This document shows, one piece after another, positions 51,624-60,482 of a stretch of 64,000 bases of DNA (positions within the stretch are counted from its first letter, which is position 1; each line of letters begins with the position of its first letter). The stretch lies in NCBI GenBank assembly GCA_020402945.1, contig JADBYQ010000057.1:1-64000 (forward strand). The letters run 5' to 3'. The notes beneath the pieces were generated by a model. That model saw nothing but the letters and a program-made list of their open reading frames with translations. It searched no databases and was not told the DNA's origin. This DNA comes from Cytophagales bacterium. GTDB lineage: Bacteria; Bacteroidota; Bacteroidia; Cytophagales; Cyclobacteriaceae. The position numbers and the translations under genes are program-made.

Positions 51624-53261
51624 TCATAGATCACCGATCAGTTTTAAAAGATCTTCTTCTAGCAGCGGATCGCTGGGTCGTTTCGCACATGTCATGTCCC
51701 CCTCACGTGAAACCAACACAAAGCCGGGGGCTTCGGGTAAACTCAAAGAAGCAGCCACTTTCGAGCGACTTCCTATCCGGTAATTAATAATTCCATCTGT
51801 ATACAAACTAAATTTTTCTACGACTTCTTTCCATCTTTTTTCATCGTCTTCAAGGGATAAAAAAACAAACGTCACTTTATTTCTATATTTTTTTTGCAGA
51901 CGCTTGGCCAACTCCACATCAACCAGGTACGATTGCAAATTGCCAGACCAGACAAGAAGGTATAAAATGCGATTTCCCTTGCTGTCGGCCAATAGCCAGT
52001 TAAACTTCTCCTCGCCATTTACACCATCCTTGCGCGTGTTCATTTCAAATTGATGGTACCTCAGAAACTGTTTATCAAGTGAGACTCCTCCACCCAAATC
52101 GCGAATGATATCGTCTTCCAGCGGTGTGGTTTTCAAGATCGAATTGCTTTTCCAAAAAGTAGAATCATAGGGGATACTCAACAAGTCCTCGCGGTTGGGT
52201 GGTTGGCCAACGATTTTCATCGATGGATTTGTTTGAATTTCCATTGACATTAATTCCAGGTGAACGGAATGAACGCGCTTATCTGCATTTTCACTTTCAC
52301 CCTGCCGTATGAAATGATAAGGATAGTAGCGATCATTTACTTTTCGATAAAAGGTAGAAGTGAGTAGAGAGTTTGTTCCATATGATTTATTCTCTTCCGT
52401 TCTTACAAACGCGTAGCTTCCTGTGGTAATAAATACTGTACCCTTGATGTCAACTAAGTTGAGGTACTTTCCGGTGGTAGTCAAGACCGAATCTTTTTTG
52501 TTTTGGTAGGTAATCTCATATACTTCTAACCCATCGTAATAGGTAATTCCTTTGCAGACGAAATCATACTTATCAAAGTCGGTTCTTAGATTGCTCACAT
52601 CTGTATAAAATGACATGTGCTCACTCCTTTTGTCCGTTTGATAGGCCACCATATCAGCTTGCAAAATGTTTCCCACAGAAATAGGATCATGACCCTGAGC
52701 CATTTCAGTTTTATCCAAACTTCTTCGCAATTGCGTCACCCGAATTTCCTCTTTTTCTCCTGCTGCGTGTTGAAACGTTCGATAACCGGAGGTCTTCCAC
52801 ACATCGATAGCCGCCTCAATCAATCGTCCATAAGCAGCACCATCCTTGCAATAGTGTCGATAGAAAAATTGTTGGAGAAAGGGACGATCGTTGTAGTTCA
52901 GATCAATGTTGGCGAAGGCTTTGCGCAAAACTTTTTTAGCATTGATGGCCTTATCTAAAATGACAATTTCACTCAACTGCGTAACGATGGGCGCGAGATC
53001 AACGATTGTCAATGCCTGTGCGGGCGATAGCGTAAGGGATTCATAACCCACACACGTTATCTTCAACGAATCGGTCTCATTTACCGAAATAGAAAACTGT
53101 CCATTCAGGTTAGAGCTCGTTCCTTTGGACGTTCCGATGATTCCGATGGATGCGAACGGAACAGGCTTTTTTGTTTCCTTGTCAACAATAGTTCCCTCTA
53201 CCAGTCTTTGAGAGAATGCAGACGAACTTATGATTAAAAAAAAGACAAGGCAGCGAAACAT
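51624..53261 (-). CDS. carboxypeptidase-regulatory-like domain protein with cysteine-less thioredoxin-like C-terminus
   Basis: 545 residues. Signal peptide ends SAFSQ. Residues 18-95 are a CarboxypepD_reg-like beta sandwich (VEGTIVDKETKKPVPFASI), common at the start of Bacteroidota surface proteins. The middle (95-400) is of unknown type. Residues about 419-545 look like a thioredoxin/TlpA fold: strand RILYLLVWSG, helix VELAKRLQKKY, KVTFVFLSLEDD and the cis-Pro loop APGFVLVSREGD, but the CxxC site is replaced by SGNLQSY. A redox activity is thus unlikely; the domain may bind a partner. Periplasmic. Monocistronic, 50 bases from the ArsC-like gene. Confidence 0.78.
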   Translation of the reverse strand: MFRCLVFFLIISSSAFSQRLVEGTIVDKETKKPVPFASIGIIGTSKGTSSNLNGQFSISVNETDSLKITCVGYESLTLSPAQALTIVDLAPIVTQLSEIVILDKAINAKKVLRKAFANIDLNYNDRPFLQQFFYRHYCKDGAAYGRLIEAAIDVWKTSGYRTFQHAAGEKEEIRVTQLRRSLDKTEMAQGHDPISVGNILQADMVAYQTDKRSEHMSFYTDVSNLRTDFDKYDFVCKGITYYDGLEVYEITYQNKKDSVLTTTGKYLNLVDIKGTVFITTGSYAFVRTEENKSYGTNSLLTSTFYRKVNDRYYPYHFIRQGESENADKRVHSVHLELMSMEIQTNPSMKIVGQPPNREDLLSIPYDSTFWKSNSILKTTPLEDDIIRDLGGGVSLDKQFLRYHQFEMNTRKDGVNGEEKFNWLLADSKGNRILYLLVWSGNLQSYLVDVELAKRLQKKYRNKVTFVFLSLEDDEKRWKEVVEKFSLYTDGIINYRIGSRSKVAASLSLPEAPGFVLVSREGDMTCAKRPSDPLLEEDLLKLIGDL

Positions 53262-53347
53262 CTAAATTTCTTTATAGCACCAAGATCGAAGATAATTGAT
53301 TTTCGAATGATGCTAAAGCAGAACGTTATCAACGGAAATTTCCGATA

Positions 53348-54229
53348 CTACTCGGCTCTACGCCAGAGGGGGCGTGTCAGGCAGGTCGGACCACCTCCGC
53401 CCTTGAAACTTATTTCCTGCCCTTCATATTCTAATACGGTGCATCCCGCCTGCAAGAGTCTTGCTTTGGTTGTTTCATTTCCTTTTACCATGATGCACTG
53501 GCGAGGGCCGATAGCCAGCACATTGCAACCCATACTTTCAAATTCAGGATCGGGAACTTCGACCAATTGATAGCCGCGTTTTAACAACTCCTCACGAAAC
53601 ACAATTGGCATTAATGGTGAGTAAACCACTGCCAAGTCTTTTGCCACAGGACTGAAAATGGACATTAAATGAAATACATCTGAAGGACCTTTATAATGAG
53701 GAAGTTGCACCTCCAACACATCAACACCGCTCGGAGCCAACAGTGCGCGCATCTGCCTTATGCCTTCTGCATTGGTCCGATACGTTCTGCCAATGGCCAA
53801 TGTATGTTGATCAAGCCAAGCCACGTCTCCACCTTCTACTGAACCGGGCGCTTCAATTCTTCCCAAAACCGGGACACCCAGTTCGCGATACATTTTCTCA
53901 GCAGCGCCAGGTTCGTTCATTCGTCCGGCCTTGCCCATGGTGCATAGAATCATTCCGTTGTCGGTGGCAATGCTTGCATCGCGACAGTAAATAGAGTCCA
54001 TTGTAACCGAGGCGTTTTTTTCAAACTTTTTAACTTCGCTACGATTCGTTTGCAAGAGTTTTTCAAAAAGTAAGTATTCGCTTTGAGCGATCTTGAAATC
54101 AGGTTCGCCTAAAAAGTTTAATTCTTTCCACTCCTTTGAAATGGTCGATTGATCAACAAACGCATCGACCACATTTTTAATAAAGACACTTTGTAACGTT
54201 CCGTATTCGGATTGGCAGGTGAGGTTCAT
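53348..54229 (-). CDS. dimethylarginine dimethylaminohydrolase-family amidinohydrolase
   Basis: 293 residues, guanidino-modifying pentein fold. Typical blocks: FIRDASIATDNG-like YCRDASIATDNGMIL, EAPGSVEGGDVAWLD, TEGIRQMRALL-type helix and the C-terminal GGGGPTCLTRPLW with the catalytic Cys near residue 284. The catalytic His is likely in PHYKGPSDVFHLMS. Members hydrolyse dimethylarginine or arginine, giving citrulline. The neighbour at 58381 is an amino-acid permease on the same strand but a restriction-modification island lies between them. Cytoplasmic. Confidence 0.87.
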   Translation of the reverse strand: MNLTCQSEYGTLQSVFIKNVVDAFVDQSTISKEWKELNFLGEPDFKIAQSEYLLFEKLLQTNRSEVKKFEKNASVTMDSIYCRDASIATDNGMILCTMGKAGRMNEPGAAEKMYRELGVPVLGRIEAPGSVEGGDVAWLDQHTLAIGRTYRTNAEGIRQMRALLAPSGVDVLEVQLPHYKGPSDVFHLMSIFSPVAKDLAVVYSPLMPIVFREELLKRGYQLVEVPDPEFESMGCNVLAIGPRQCIMVKGNETTKARLLQAGCTVLEYEGQEISFKGGGGPTCLTRPLWRRAE

Positions 54230-54264
54230 GGGTACAGATATAATCTAATACGATAATCAGCGTG

Positions 54265-54873
54265 CTATAAAGAAGTAAAGTCAAAAATTAAATGCTTCAG
54301 TGTTCCAATTCCATTATGATTGGATTCATAAAAGACTCCCAGAGATTTGCTCATTTTATAATTTAAAACTTCTGCACTTCTTTTTCTGTATTTTAGTATC
54401 GAGTTAATTTCCAAAATGGTTTCGTCAGTCTTTCCTTGAAGAAGGTATCCTATCAAACTACCGTTTTCGTATTTTTTAGAAGCGAAGTTGTCAATCCCAG
54501 TGATAATGTATCTGCGCTTTAACGCTGAATCGTTTTGTTTCAGATTTTTAGCTTCAAAGAAATACTCATATTCATAAGTTGAAATAAACGAGGTCAGTCG
54601 AAAATCTATTCTCGGGAATCTGTCTGAAAATCCTTTAACTTTAGGAATGTCTTTTGGAATATCCGCTTCTACACTGGTTGAAACTTTCCACTTTAGTCGT
54701 AAAGGATTTTCTTTTACATGGCGGTGCAATTCGGAAGAAATATCGTTTTCATTCCAGTCTAATTGAATTACTTGTTCTTTCAATGAAATTTGATATGCTT
54801 CAATGATTAACCGCCAACATTTTTGCTCAAAAGCATTCCTGAGTTTTTCGTAAACAACCGTATTCAAAGCCAT
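54265..54873 (-). CDS. PD-(D/E)xK-like protein, probable nuclease partner of the methylase
   Basis: 202 residues from the ATG at 54873, 2 bases after the stop of the methylase. The motif Glu48 (SSELHRH), Asp90 (FPRIDFRL) and Glu107-x-Lys109 (YFFEAKN) fits the PD-(D/E)xK nuclease core. Other features: an alpha-helical N-terminus and KRRYIITGIDNFASKKYENG near 118-140, where DNA contacts often lie. No closer family is recognised. Its coupling with an Eco57I-type methylase suggests a restriction endonuclease or a modification-dependent helper. The composition is A/T-rich, as for the methylase. Confidence 0.65.
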   Translation of the reverse strand: MALNTVVYEKLRNAFEQKCWRLIIEAYQISLKEQVIQLDWNENDISSELHRHVKENPLRLKWKVSTSVEADIPKDIPKVKGFSDRFPRIDFRLTSFISTYEYEYFFEAKNLKQNDSALKRRYIITGIDNFASKKYENGSLIGYLLQGKTDETILEINSILKYRKRSAEVLNYKMSKSLGVFYESNHNGIGTLKHLIFDFTSL

Positions 54874-54875
54874 TA

Positions 54876-57800
54876 TTACTTCCCGTTTAATATTTCGAGA
54901 ATTAGCTCTGTAGCATCTTCTAACGCCATTGACTGCGACCAAAATCTGCGTTGGTTAGGACGAATGATATAAATATCATCTCCTGTTTTGTAATTTAGTT
55001 TTTTTCTAAAATATATATTACTTGATTTTTCTTCCCATAAATGCTGGTCTATTTTTTCTAGTTCACCATCAACAAACTCTTGAGATGTGACTACTTCTTT
55101 TTGCTTTTTAGAAAAAGAAAGTTTAATGGTCATTAAAGGTGTAAACCTGCTGATATTATAGATTGTGGCATTTGCAAACAAATCTTGACTATCAAGAAAT
55201 TCATTGAGTTTAGCACTGATTGTTTTTCCGTATTCTGTTGTTTGTTCTTGTAGAACAGGATATAGAGCAATTGATTTTTCTTGCTTGTGAAATAAATCCA
55301 CATTGTAATTTATACTATCATTTATTAGATTAATTTCATTAATATCTAAATGTAAACTCTCATAAATTACGCTGTCAATATTTTTAGATATAAAAATTTC
55401 AAGCTCTTTGTTTTCAATAGAATTAGTCAAAAAGCTTTTTGCTTTTAGCTTCGATAAAACTTGCGTTGTTGCTTTTTTTATTTTTAAACTTTGCCCATCA
55501 TTCAAATTAATAGGAATTGACAAGTATTCATTCTTCATTATTTGCTCTCTTTCAATTCCGTATGACGAAATGGTCATAAAAAGAAAATAAGTGCTTAGAT
55601 TTGAATTAAAATAACTTAATAGCAAATGCAACTCTTCAATATTTTCTTTGCTGGTGTAAAAACCATAAACCCCATCTCTAAATGAACACTGATTTTCAAT
55701 AAAAGAAGCACAAATACTATTTTGTTCTAAACCTTTTTTTACTATTATATGTGGTTTAGTAAAAGCTTCAATATCTCCTAATCTTCTAAAAGCTGTTAGT
55801 TTTTCTAATCCATTAATATCACCAATTTTATAGTAATCTTTATAGAACTTGGTTGCTTTGGGAGTTTTGATAGACTTTTTTACATCCCTCAATAACTTAT
55901 CCGATGTGTAATATCTTGTTATAACATCAGCATCTAAGTATTTTAGCTTAGTTAAGGTTTCACTAAATTTGGCTTTATCTTTCTTTTGGGTGAGCAGTTG
56001 AAAGCCAACCCCTGATTCTATATTATTTTTTTTTGCAAATTTATTTATAGAATTAAGTTTAGAATTGTCCAACCGTTGTATCAACTCCCAATCATTCATT
56101 CCGCCCCACATTGCAACTTTCCAAATTTTTGTATCGGGTTTTTGACATTCTTCTCTTGGCAGATATTTTAAATCGGTGAAGTCAATACTCAATCCATCAA
56201 TCACATTGGTTTTGATGAATGTTTTTGGAGCGTAATATGCAATCTTATTGAAAGGCTTTTTAGGTTGCTTATTTTGATAGAAAACAATACTTATTGGGCC
56301 GGTTGCATCGCCAAATAACTGGCCACCAAAATTCTTTTTTGCATTACGAAGAATTGAAAAGTTAAAAACCTTTTCTACATAACAATCATTAAATAACCAT
56401 TTTCTGAAGCTCTGATAAGTGCCCCCTGTGTTGGTTAAAACTTTGGTATTGAATATCAGAGCTATTTCGCCCTTAGGGGCAAACTTTGTTGCTTTGTGAA
56501 GAAAAGGTAGTACCATTTCCTTGGCAAAACCATAGTTATCGCAATAACTACGGACAGATTTCTGTAAATCAGTTGTTCCAAATGGTGGATTTCCGATTAC
56601 CAAATTGAAATCAATACTTTCAATTTCTATATTTTGCTGAATAGTATCTCTGCAAAATAGATTTTTGCCTTGTTTCTTTAATGATTTGTCCTTAGGATTA
56701 TTGATAAGATTCGGCAAACGATGTTTTTTCTTTTGCCATAACGTTTTTGGATCTAGCTGATCAACCAACGCCAAATACAAACTAAATGCAGCTACTTTTA
56801 TCGCTTGTTGATGTAGTTCAATTCCAAAGATGTTATCAGTTAAGAGTTTTTTTAGCTTGTCAAAGTCACTTAGCTTTTCTTTATGTTGGTTTTCATAGCG
56901 TTTTACCAATCGCTTAAAACTTTCTACTAAAAAAATACCCGAACCGCAACTTGGGTCTAAAACTTTAACATTATAGTTTTTTTCTGTTTTGTTGATGGGT
57001 AGTTTTTCGTTCAGGATAAACTCCACTAATGCAGGAGGTGTATAATATGTTCCTGTTCGCTTCTTTTGGCTTGGGTCAGTTTTGAACAAGAAGTTTTCGT
57101 AGATTTCACTTAGCAATTCAATTTGTATGATGCTGAAATCAAACAATCTCCAGTTTTCAAATAATTGTACTTGTGCTGTACTATCATTGCCACTGATGAA
57201 ACATTTTTTTATAAGTTGTAGCTGATCAAAAGTTATTTTTTCACCTTTCTCAATAGTAAAAATGTTGCCATTAAAATACTCCTCCAGTCGTTCATACAAT
57301 TGATAAGTAGCTTTTGTATCATTTAGAAGGTCAAAATATGATTTTGCACCTTTTTTTATCTGAGAGTATAATCTATCATCTGTAGCGCCTCTGTCCTCAA
57401 GATACAGTAAGAAAAGAGAACGTAGAATGATTTTATGAATAAAGTCAATTTCAAGCCCCTGCTTTTCGAGTTGCTGTGCGGTATTTACTAAACTTTCTAC
57501 TAAATATTTATCGACTCTATTTTGCAGATTTATTTTATCTCTGATAAACTGAGCATCTTCTAAGGTCCAAACAATCCCCGAATCAATCGCAGTTCTTGAA
57601 AACAACTTGGTAAGTTCATTAAGTTGCTCTTTGTCTGATAAGATATAAGCCTTAATTTCAATGCTTTTCAATTCATTTTCAAAATCAAAACCTCCCTTCG
57701 TTACAATCAAAGGTTTTTCGGAACAGTTATAGATACGAATTTCTCTATCGGAATAAACATAGAAGAATAACACTTTTTTGTAGTTCCATATCTTTTTGTG

Positions 57801-58031
57801 GGTTTCGGCAACTGCTTGCAGTGTTATTATGTCAAAATCTTTTACTCTTTTCAAAAACACTGCTGGAAAGCTATTCCCATTCTCATCAGTATTGAAGTAA
57901 ACAGAATCTAATCCAAATTCATTGACTTGGTCTAAAACAATAGATTCGCTTTCCGAGTGATTTTTACCCTTAGAACTTATAGATATGGCTCTGTCGAGAC
58001 CAGTAAATTCTAACAGATCAGTTTCTGACAT
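54876..58031 (-). CDS. Eco57I-type N6-adenine DNA methyltransferase (restriction-modification)
   Basis: 1051 residues. The methylase core has RTGTYYTPPALVEFIL (residues 326-341), motif I DPSCGSGIF (359-367) and motif IV NPPF (481-484), the N6-adenine class. The N-terminal 150 residues (VYFNTDENGNSFPAVFLKR, HKKIWNYKKVLFFYVYS) resemble the start of type II restriction-modification proteins of Eco57I kind. The C-terminal half contains a target-recognition region with regular repeats of the RM type. Whether it also cuts is not evident, since no complete nuclease motif is visible in it. Its small downstream neighbour may supply that. A/T-rich composition and foreign neighbours point to horizontal transfer. 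Confidence 0.85.
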   Translation of the reverse strand: MSETDLLEFTGLDRAISISSKGKNHSESESIVLDQVNEFGLDSVYFNTDENGNSFPAVFLKRVKDFDIITLQAVAETHKKIWNYKKVLFFYVYSDREIRIYNCSEKPLIVTKGGFDFENELKSIEIKAYILSDKEQLNELTKLFSRTAIDSGIVWTLEDAQFIRDKINLQNRVDKYLVESLVNTAQQLEKQGLEIDFIHKIILRSLFLLYLEDRGATDDRLYSQIKKGAKSYFDLLNDTKATYQLYERLEEYFNGNIFTIEKGEKITFDQLQLIKKCFISGNDSTAQVQLFENWRLFDFSIIQIELLSEIYENFLFKTDPSQKKRTGTYYTPPALVEFILNEKLPINKTEKNYNVKVLDPSCGSGIFLVESFKRLVKRYENQHKEKLSDFDKLKKLLTDNIFGIELHQQAIKVAAFSLYLALVDQLDPKTLWQKKKHRLPNLINNPKDKSLKKQGKNLFCRDTIQQNIEIESIDFNLVIGNPPFGTTDLQKSVRSYCDNYGFAKEMVLPFLHKATKFAPKGEIALIFNTKVLTNTGGTYQSFRKWLFNDCYVEKVFNFSILRNAKKNFGGQLFGDATGPISIVFYQNKQPKKPFNKIAYYAPKTFIKTNVIDGLSIDFTDLKYLPREECQKPDTKIWKVAMWGGMNDWELIQRLDNSKLNSINKFAKKNNIESGVGFQLLTQKKDKAKFSETLTKLKYLDADVITRYYTSDKLLRDVKKSIKTPKATKFYKDYYKIGDINGLEKLTAFRRLGDIEAFTKPHIIVKKGLEQNSICASFIENQCSFRDGVYGFYTSKENIEELHLLLSYFNSNLSTYFLFMTISSYGIEREQIMKNEYLSIPINLNDGQSLKIKKATTQVLSKLKAKSFLTNSIENKELEIFISKNIDSVIYESLHLDINEINLINDSINYNVDLFHKQEKSIALYPVLQEQTTEYGKTISAKLNEFLDSQDLFANATIYNISRFTPLMTIKLSFSKKQKEVVTSQEFVDGELEKIDQHLWEEKSSNIYFRKKLNYKTGDDIYIIRPNQRRFWSQSMALEDATELILEILNGK

Positions 58032-58166
58032 TTATGCAATTATACAATTTACGTTAATTACAAATTTAGTTGCTTATCTATTATAATCGAAACAAACTTT
58101 TATTGTAATCTCAACAAAAAATCGCTTTTCGTCAATAGCAGTTTGCTGAAATGTTTTTTGATCATT
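58032..58166. other. A/T-rich spacer upstream of the methylase
   Basis: Part of the 349-base stretch between the methylase and the permease (58032-58380). I see no second gene here beyond the small frame at 58167-58337. If the TAG of that frame is read through, the next 30 codons in frame remain plausible peptide (ending CFDYNR), so the spacer may be the decayed continuation of the same gene. Confidence 0.4.
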
Positions 58167-58337
58167 CTAACAGATTAACTGCTCCGTTTCTTGATCTTTT
58201 GTGAGCTCGATTGTTGAAGAGACTGAACTTGCTTCTTTGCTTTTTCTAAGGAAATCGGCTGCTGATTTGATAATATTTCCTTCTGGATTTTCGCTAACTC
58301 CTGAAATGATACGTTGTAGCTCATATTTCAAATTCAT
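58167..58337 (-). pseudogene. truncated N-terminal relic of a polyvalent-kinase-like gene
   Basis: 56 residues from the ATG at 58337 to a TAG at 58167-58169: MNLKYELQRIISG, then GNIIKSAADFLRKSKEAS and TIELTKDQETEQLIC. The pattern (LQRIISG... YLRRSK ... KEEE) resembles the opening of the putative polyvalent protein kinase-type proteins found on Bacteroidota mobile elements, which are several hundred residues long. The frame stops where homologues continue. I regard it as a relic of a mobile element near the restriction island; a short functional gene is possible. Confidence 0.4.
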
Positions 58338-58380
58338 TTATACAAAGATAAAAAAAACCGATTGGCTGAGAAGAAGTCTA

Positions 58381-59679
58381 CTAACTACTCCTCATTTTAC
58401 TCCACCCGTACAAAGGCACACCTGCCATAAGAAGCAAAAATCCCCAATAGACCGTTTCTTGTCCCGAGCCACCCACTGCCCACATGGAGTATCCGAAAGC
58501 GAGTAGTGCGATCGTGAGTTTAGTAGCGCTGTTCCATTTTAGTTGTTTGGTTCTTACGGCCAAGATGGCAAACGATACAGCTGAAAACAAATAGGGCACT
58601 AACACCGTCATCGTGGAAAGTAAAATGATAAACTGATAGGTATCCGCCAGACTCCTCGAAAAATTCATCAAGAGTAGAAAGGAAACAAATACACTTCCTG
58701 CAATGATACTGATATACGGAGATCCGAATTTGTTTTCAGTCTTTAACACAGGAGGAAACAATTTATCGACAGCCGCAGCAGCAGGTATCTGGCCCTGCAT
58801 GAGGATCCAACCATTCAGCGCACCAAATGTCGACATGACGGCACCACCCGCCACAAGATAACGAGCCCACTCGCCCCACATCGAGGCTGCCGCATCAGCA
58901 AAGGGAGCCTTAGATGTTTGAAGTGTTGTTGGCGATAGCACCCCCATAATTACTACCGTTCCCAAAATGTAGAGAAGTGTAACAGCCAGTGTGCCGTACA
59001 ACGTGGCGCGTGGAACTGTTTTCTCCGGGTTCTCAACTTGCCCTGAAGGAATAGTAGCACATTCTAATCCCAAAAAAGCAAAAAGGGTAAGTGTCGCGGT
59101 CGTGGTGATGGCATTGATGTCGGATGTGCCGCTGCTATTGAAGGGGAAATAGTTTTCGGTGTTGATGTAAACCAAACCACCGATTGTGACTAGCAAGAGC
59201 GGTGCAATTTTTAGTATCGTAGTGATGACTTGCACAGCTCCGGCATCTCTGATTCCACGAGTGTTTATCCAGGTAAGAAACCAAATGGCGGAAAGACCTA
59301 CGCCAACAGCAAACATTGAGTTTATACCCAGTGCGGGAAAAAAAACGGTGAGGTAACTTAGAAAGGCAACAGCAATAGCTGCATTTGTACTCCAGATAGA
59401 AAGCCAATAACCCCACGCGACCAGAAAGGCCGCAAAATCACCGAGGCCTTCACGTGTATAGGCATAGGGGCCACCATTGGCCACGGGCATTAATTGACTA
59501 AGCCAGCTAAATACAAGAGCCAAACAAATGGCACCTAAGCCCGATACCACCCAACCAATCAAACTGATACTGCCATAAGATGAGAGAGTAGCCGGCAACA
59601 TAAACATGGCTGAGGCAATCATGTTGCCCATCACCAATGAGGTGCTTGTCCAGATGCCGATTTTTTTCGGTGATGCCAT
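58381..59679 (-). CDS. APC-superfamily amino-acid permease
   Basis: 432 residues with 12 membrane helices. Substrate-binding first helix GIWTSTSLVMGNMIASAMFMLP with the unwound G-N-M-I-A-S segment typical of AdiC/YjeM-type exchangers, and GPYAYTREGLGDFAAFLVAW. In AdiC the corresponding motif is GSGVF; here GNMIAS. Probably an amino-acid or amine transporter or antiporter in the cytoplasmic membrane. It might serve arginine derivatives, given the DDAH-like gene 4 kb away, but the island between them makes a shared operon impossible. Start at 59679 gives the normal short N-terminus. Confidence 0.87.
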   Translation of the reverse strand: MASPKKIGIWTSTSLVMGNMIASAMFMLPATLSSYGSISLIGWVVSGLGAICLALVFSWLSQLMPVANGGPYAYTREGLGDFAAFLVAWGYWLSIWSTNAAIAVAFLSYLTVFFPALGINSMFAVGVGLSAIWFLTWINTRGIRDAGAVQVITTILKIAPLLLVTIGGLVYINTENYFPFNSSGTSDINAITTTATLTLFAFLGLECATIPSGQVENPEKTVPRATLYGTLAVTLLYILGTVVIMGVLSPTTLQTSKAPFADAAASMWGEWARYLVAGGAVMSTFGALNGWILMQGQIPAAAAVDKLFPPVLKTENKFGSPYISIIAGSVFVSFLLLMNFSRSLADTYQFIILLSTMTVLVPYLFSAVSFAILAVRTKQLKWNSATKLTIALLAFGYSMWAVGGSGQETVYWGFLLLMAGVPLYGWSKMRSS

Positions 59680-59756
59680 TGTTCAAGCAACTAAATCGGC
59701 ACTGCAAATCCAAATTTCCGTTACTTGCTCACCGCTAAACCTGACGGATATCATTC

Positions 59757-59784
59757 TTTGGTGAAAAAACAGATTGTACCATTG
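59757..59784 (+). promoter_or_regulatory. candidate promoter of the 65-residue gene
   Basis: TTTG (59757-59760), 16 bases, then TACCATTG (59777-59784), 7 of 8 positions of TAnnTTTG. It would start transcription near 59791, about 13 bases ahead of the ATG at 59804. Confidence 0.4.
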
Positions 59785-59803
59785 CTTGATAAATACCACC
59801 GTT

Positions 59804-60001
59804 ATGAAGAGAATGCTAATTTCCCTCAAGAAAAAGGTAGATCCATCACACCGACTGATCGCGACTCAGTATGTGACTGACGAAGAGCTGGCAGAAATCC
59901 GCAAAAAGTATGGCAATCAATTTGACCCAGAGGATCCCATCATTCAATACTTTAATGACCAATTGATGATGGTGTCCTTCGTAGTTTGGGTACAGGATTA
60001 G
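59804..60001 (+). CDS. small protein, unknown function
   Basis: 65 residues from the ATG at 59804; ten extra upstream codons would cover the promoter-like word. Sequence MKRMLISLKKKVDPSHRLIA, then ELAEIRKKYGNQFDPEDPI and a hydrophobic end LMMVSFVVWVQD. I do not recognise it. The composition is coding-like and the gene has its own promoter candidate. No membrane segment is certain. Confidence 0.55.
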   Translation: MKRMLISLKKKVDPSHRLIATQYVTDEELAEIRKKYGNQFDPEDPIIQYFNDQLMMVSFVVWVQD

Positions 60002-60154
60002 CTGTTCGTTTTTGCATAAACAGCTGTTCAGAATTAGACAGTTTGTAACAGATTAATATTTGCTCGCGGGAGAAAGTGGCCAAAATAGAACAAATTCAAT
60101 GTTTGGATAAAAGCTGAACGATTATTGCAGCATAGCCAGCAAAACAAAAATCTT

Positions 60155-60466
60155 ATGGCGCGATCTTCTTCTGGAACCTCCACACTACTGGTTGTCGTAC
60201 TTCTGGTTATCACTTTCCCGATCTGGATTGCAGTGCTTGCCGCACTTTTTGGCGTGATTGTCGGGCTGTTTGGAGCAGCAATTGGTGTTATCGCTGCCAT
60301 ATTAGGAGCTTGTATCGCGATGATTGTCCTTCCATTCAAACTCTTTTTTGGGTGGGGAGATTTTCATTTCCCCTTCTTTCAGACGGGTAATGGCTTTGTC
60401 ATTTTATTGTTGTTGATCGTTGCCTTCGTACTAGTGCAGAAGGGAAGAAAGACCGGAAAGGCGTAA
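60155..60466 (+). CDS. small membrane protein, unknown function
   Basis: 103 residues from the ATG at 60155. Three hydrophobic stretches (about 8-28, 30-55 and 75-95), rich in Gly, Ala and Val, with a central FGWGDFHFPFF. Reminds of small PspC-associated or phage-shock-like membrane proteins of Bacteroidota, but I cannot assign a family. Positive end KGRKTGKA. Its stop lies 16 bases from the end of the convergent gene at 60483. The 60002-60154 spacer shows no further gene. Confidence 0.62.
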   Translation: MARSSSGTSTLLVVVLLVITFPIWIAVLAALFGVIVGLFGAAIGVIAAILGACIAMIVLPFKLFFGWGDFHFPFFQTGNGFVILLLLIVAFVLVQKGRKTGKA

Positions 60467-60482
60467 GCTGTTCGGTCTGTTT

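Noticed and set aside
51702-51714. TCACGTGAAACC half of a parS word
   Set aside because: Only one half matches (left half is CCCCC), inside a coding region.
58201-58506. Plus-strand open frame of 101 codons
   Set aside because: Overlaps the permease 3' end and the relic on the other strand; low-quality peptide with no start context.
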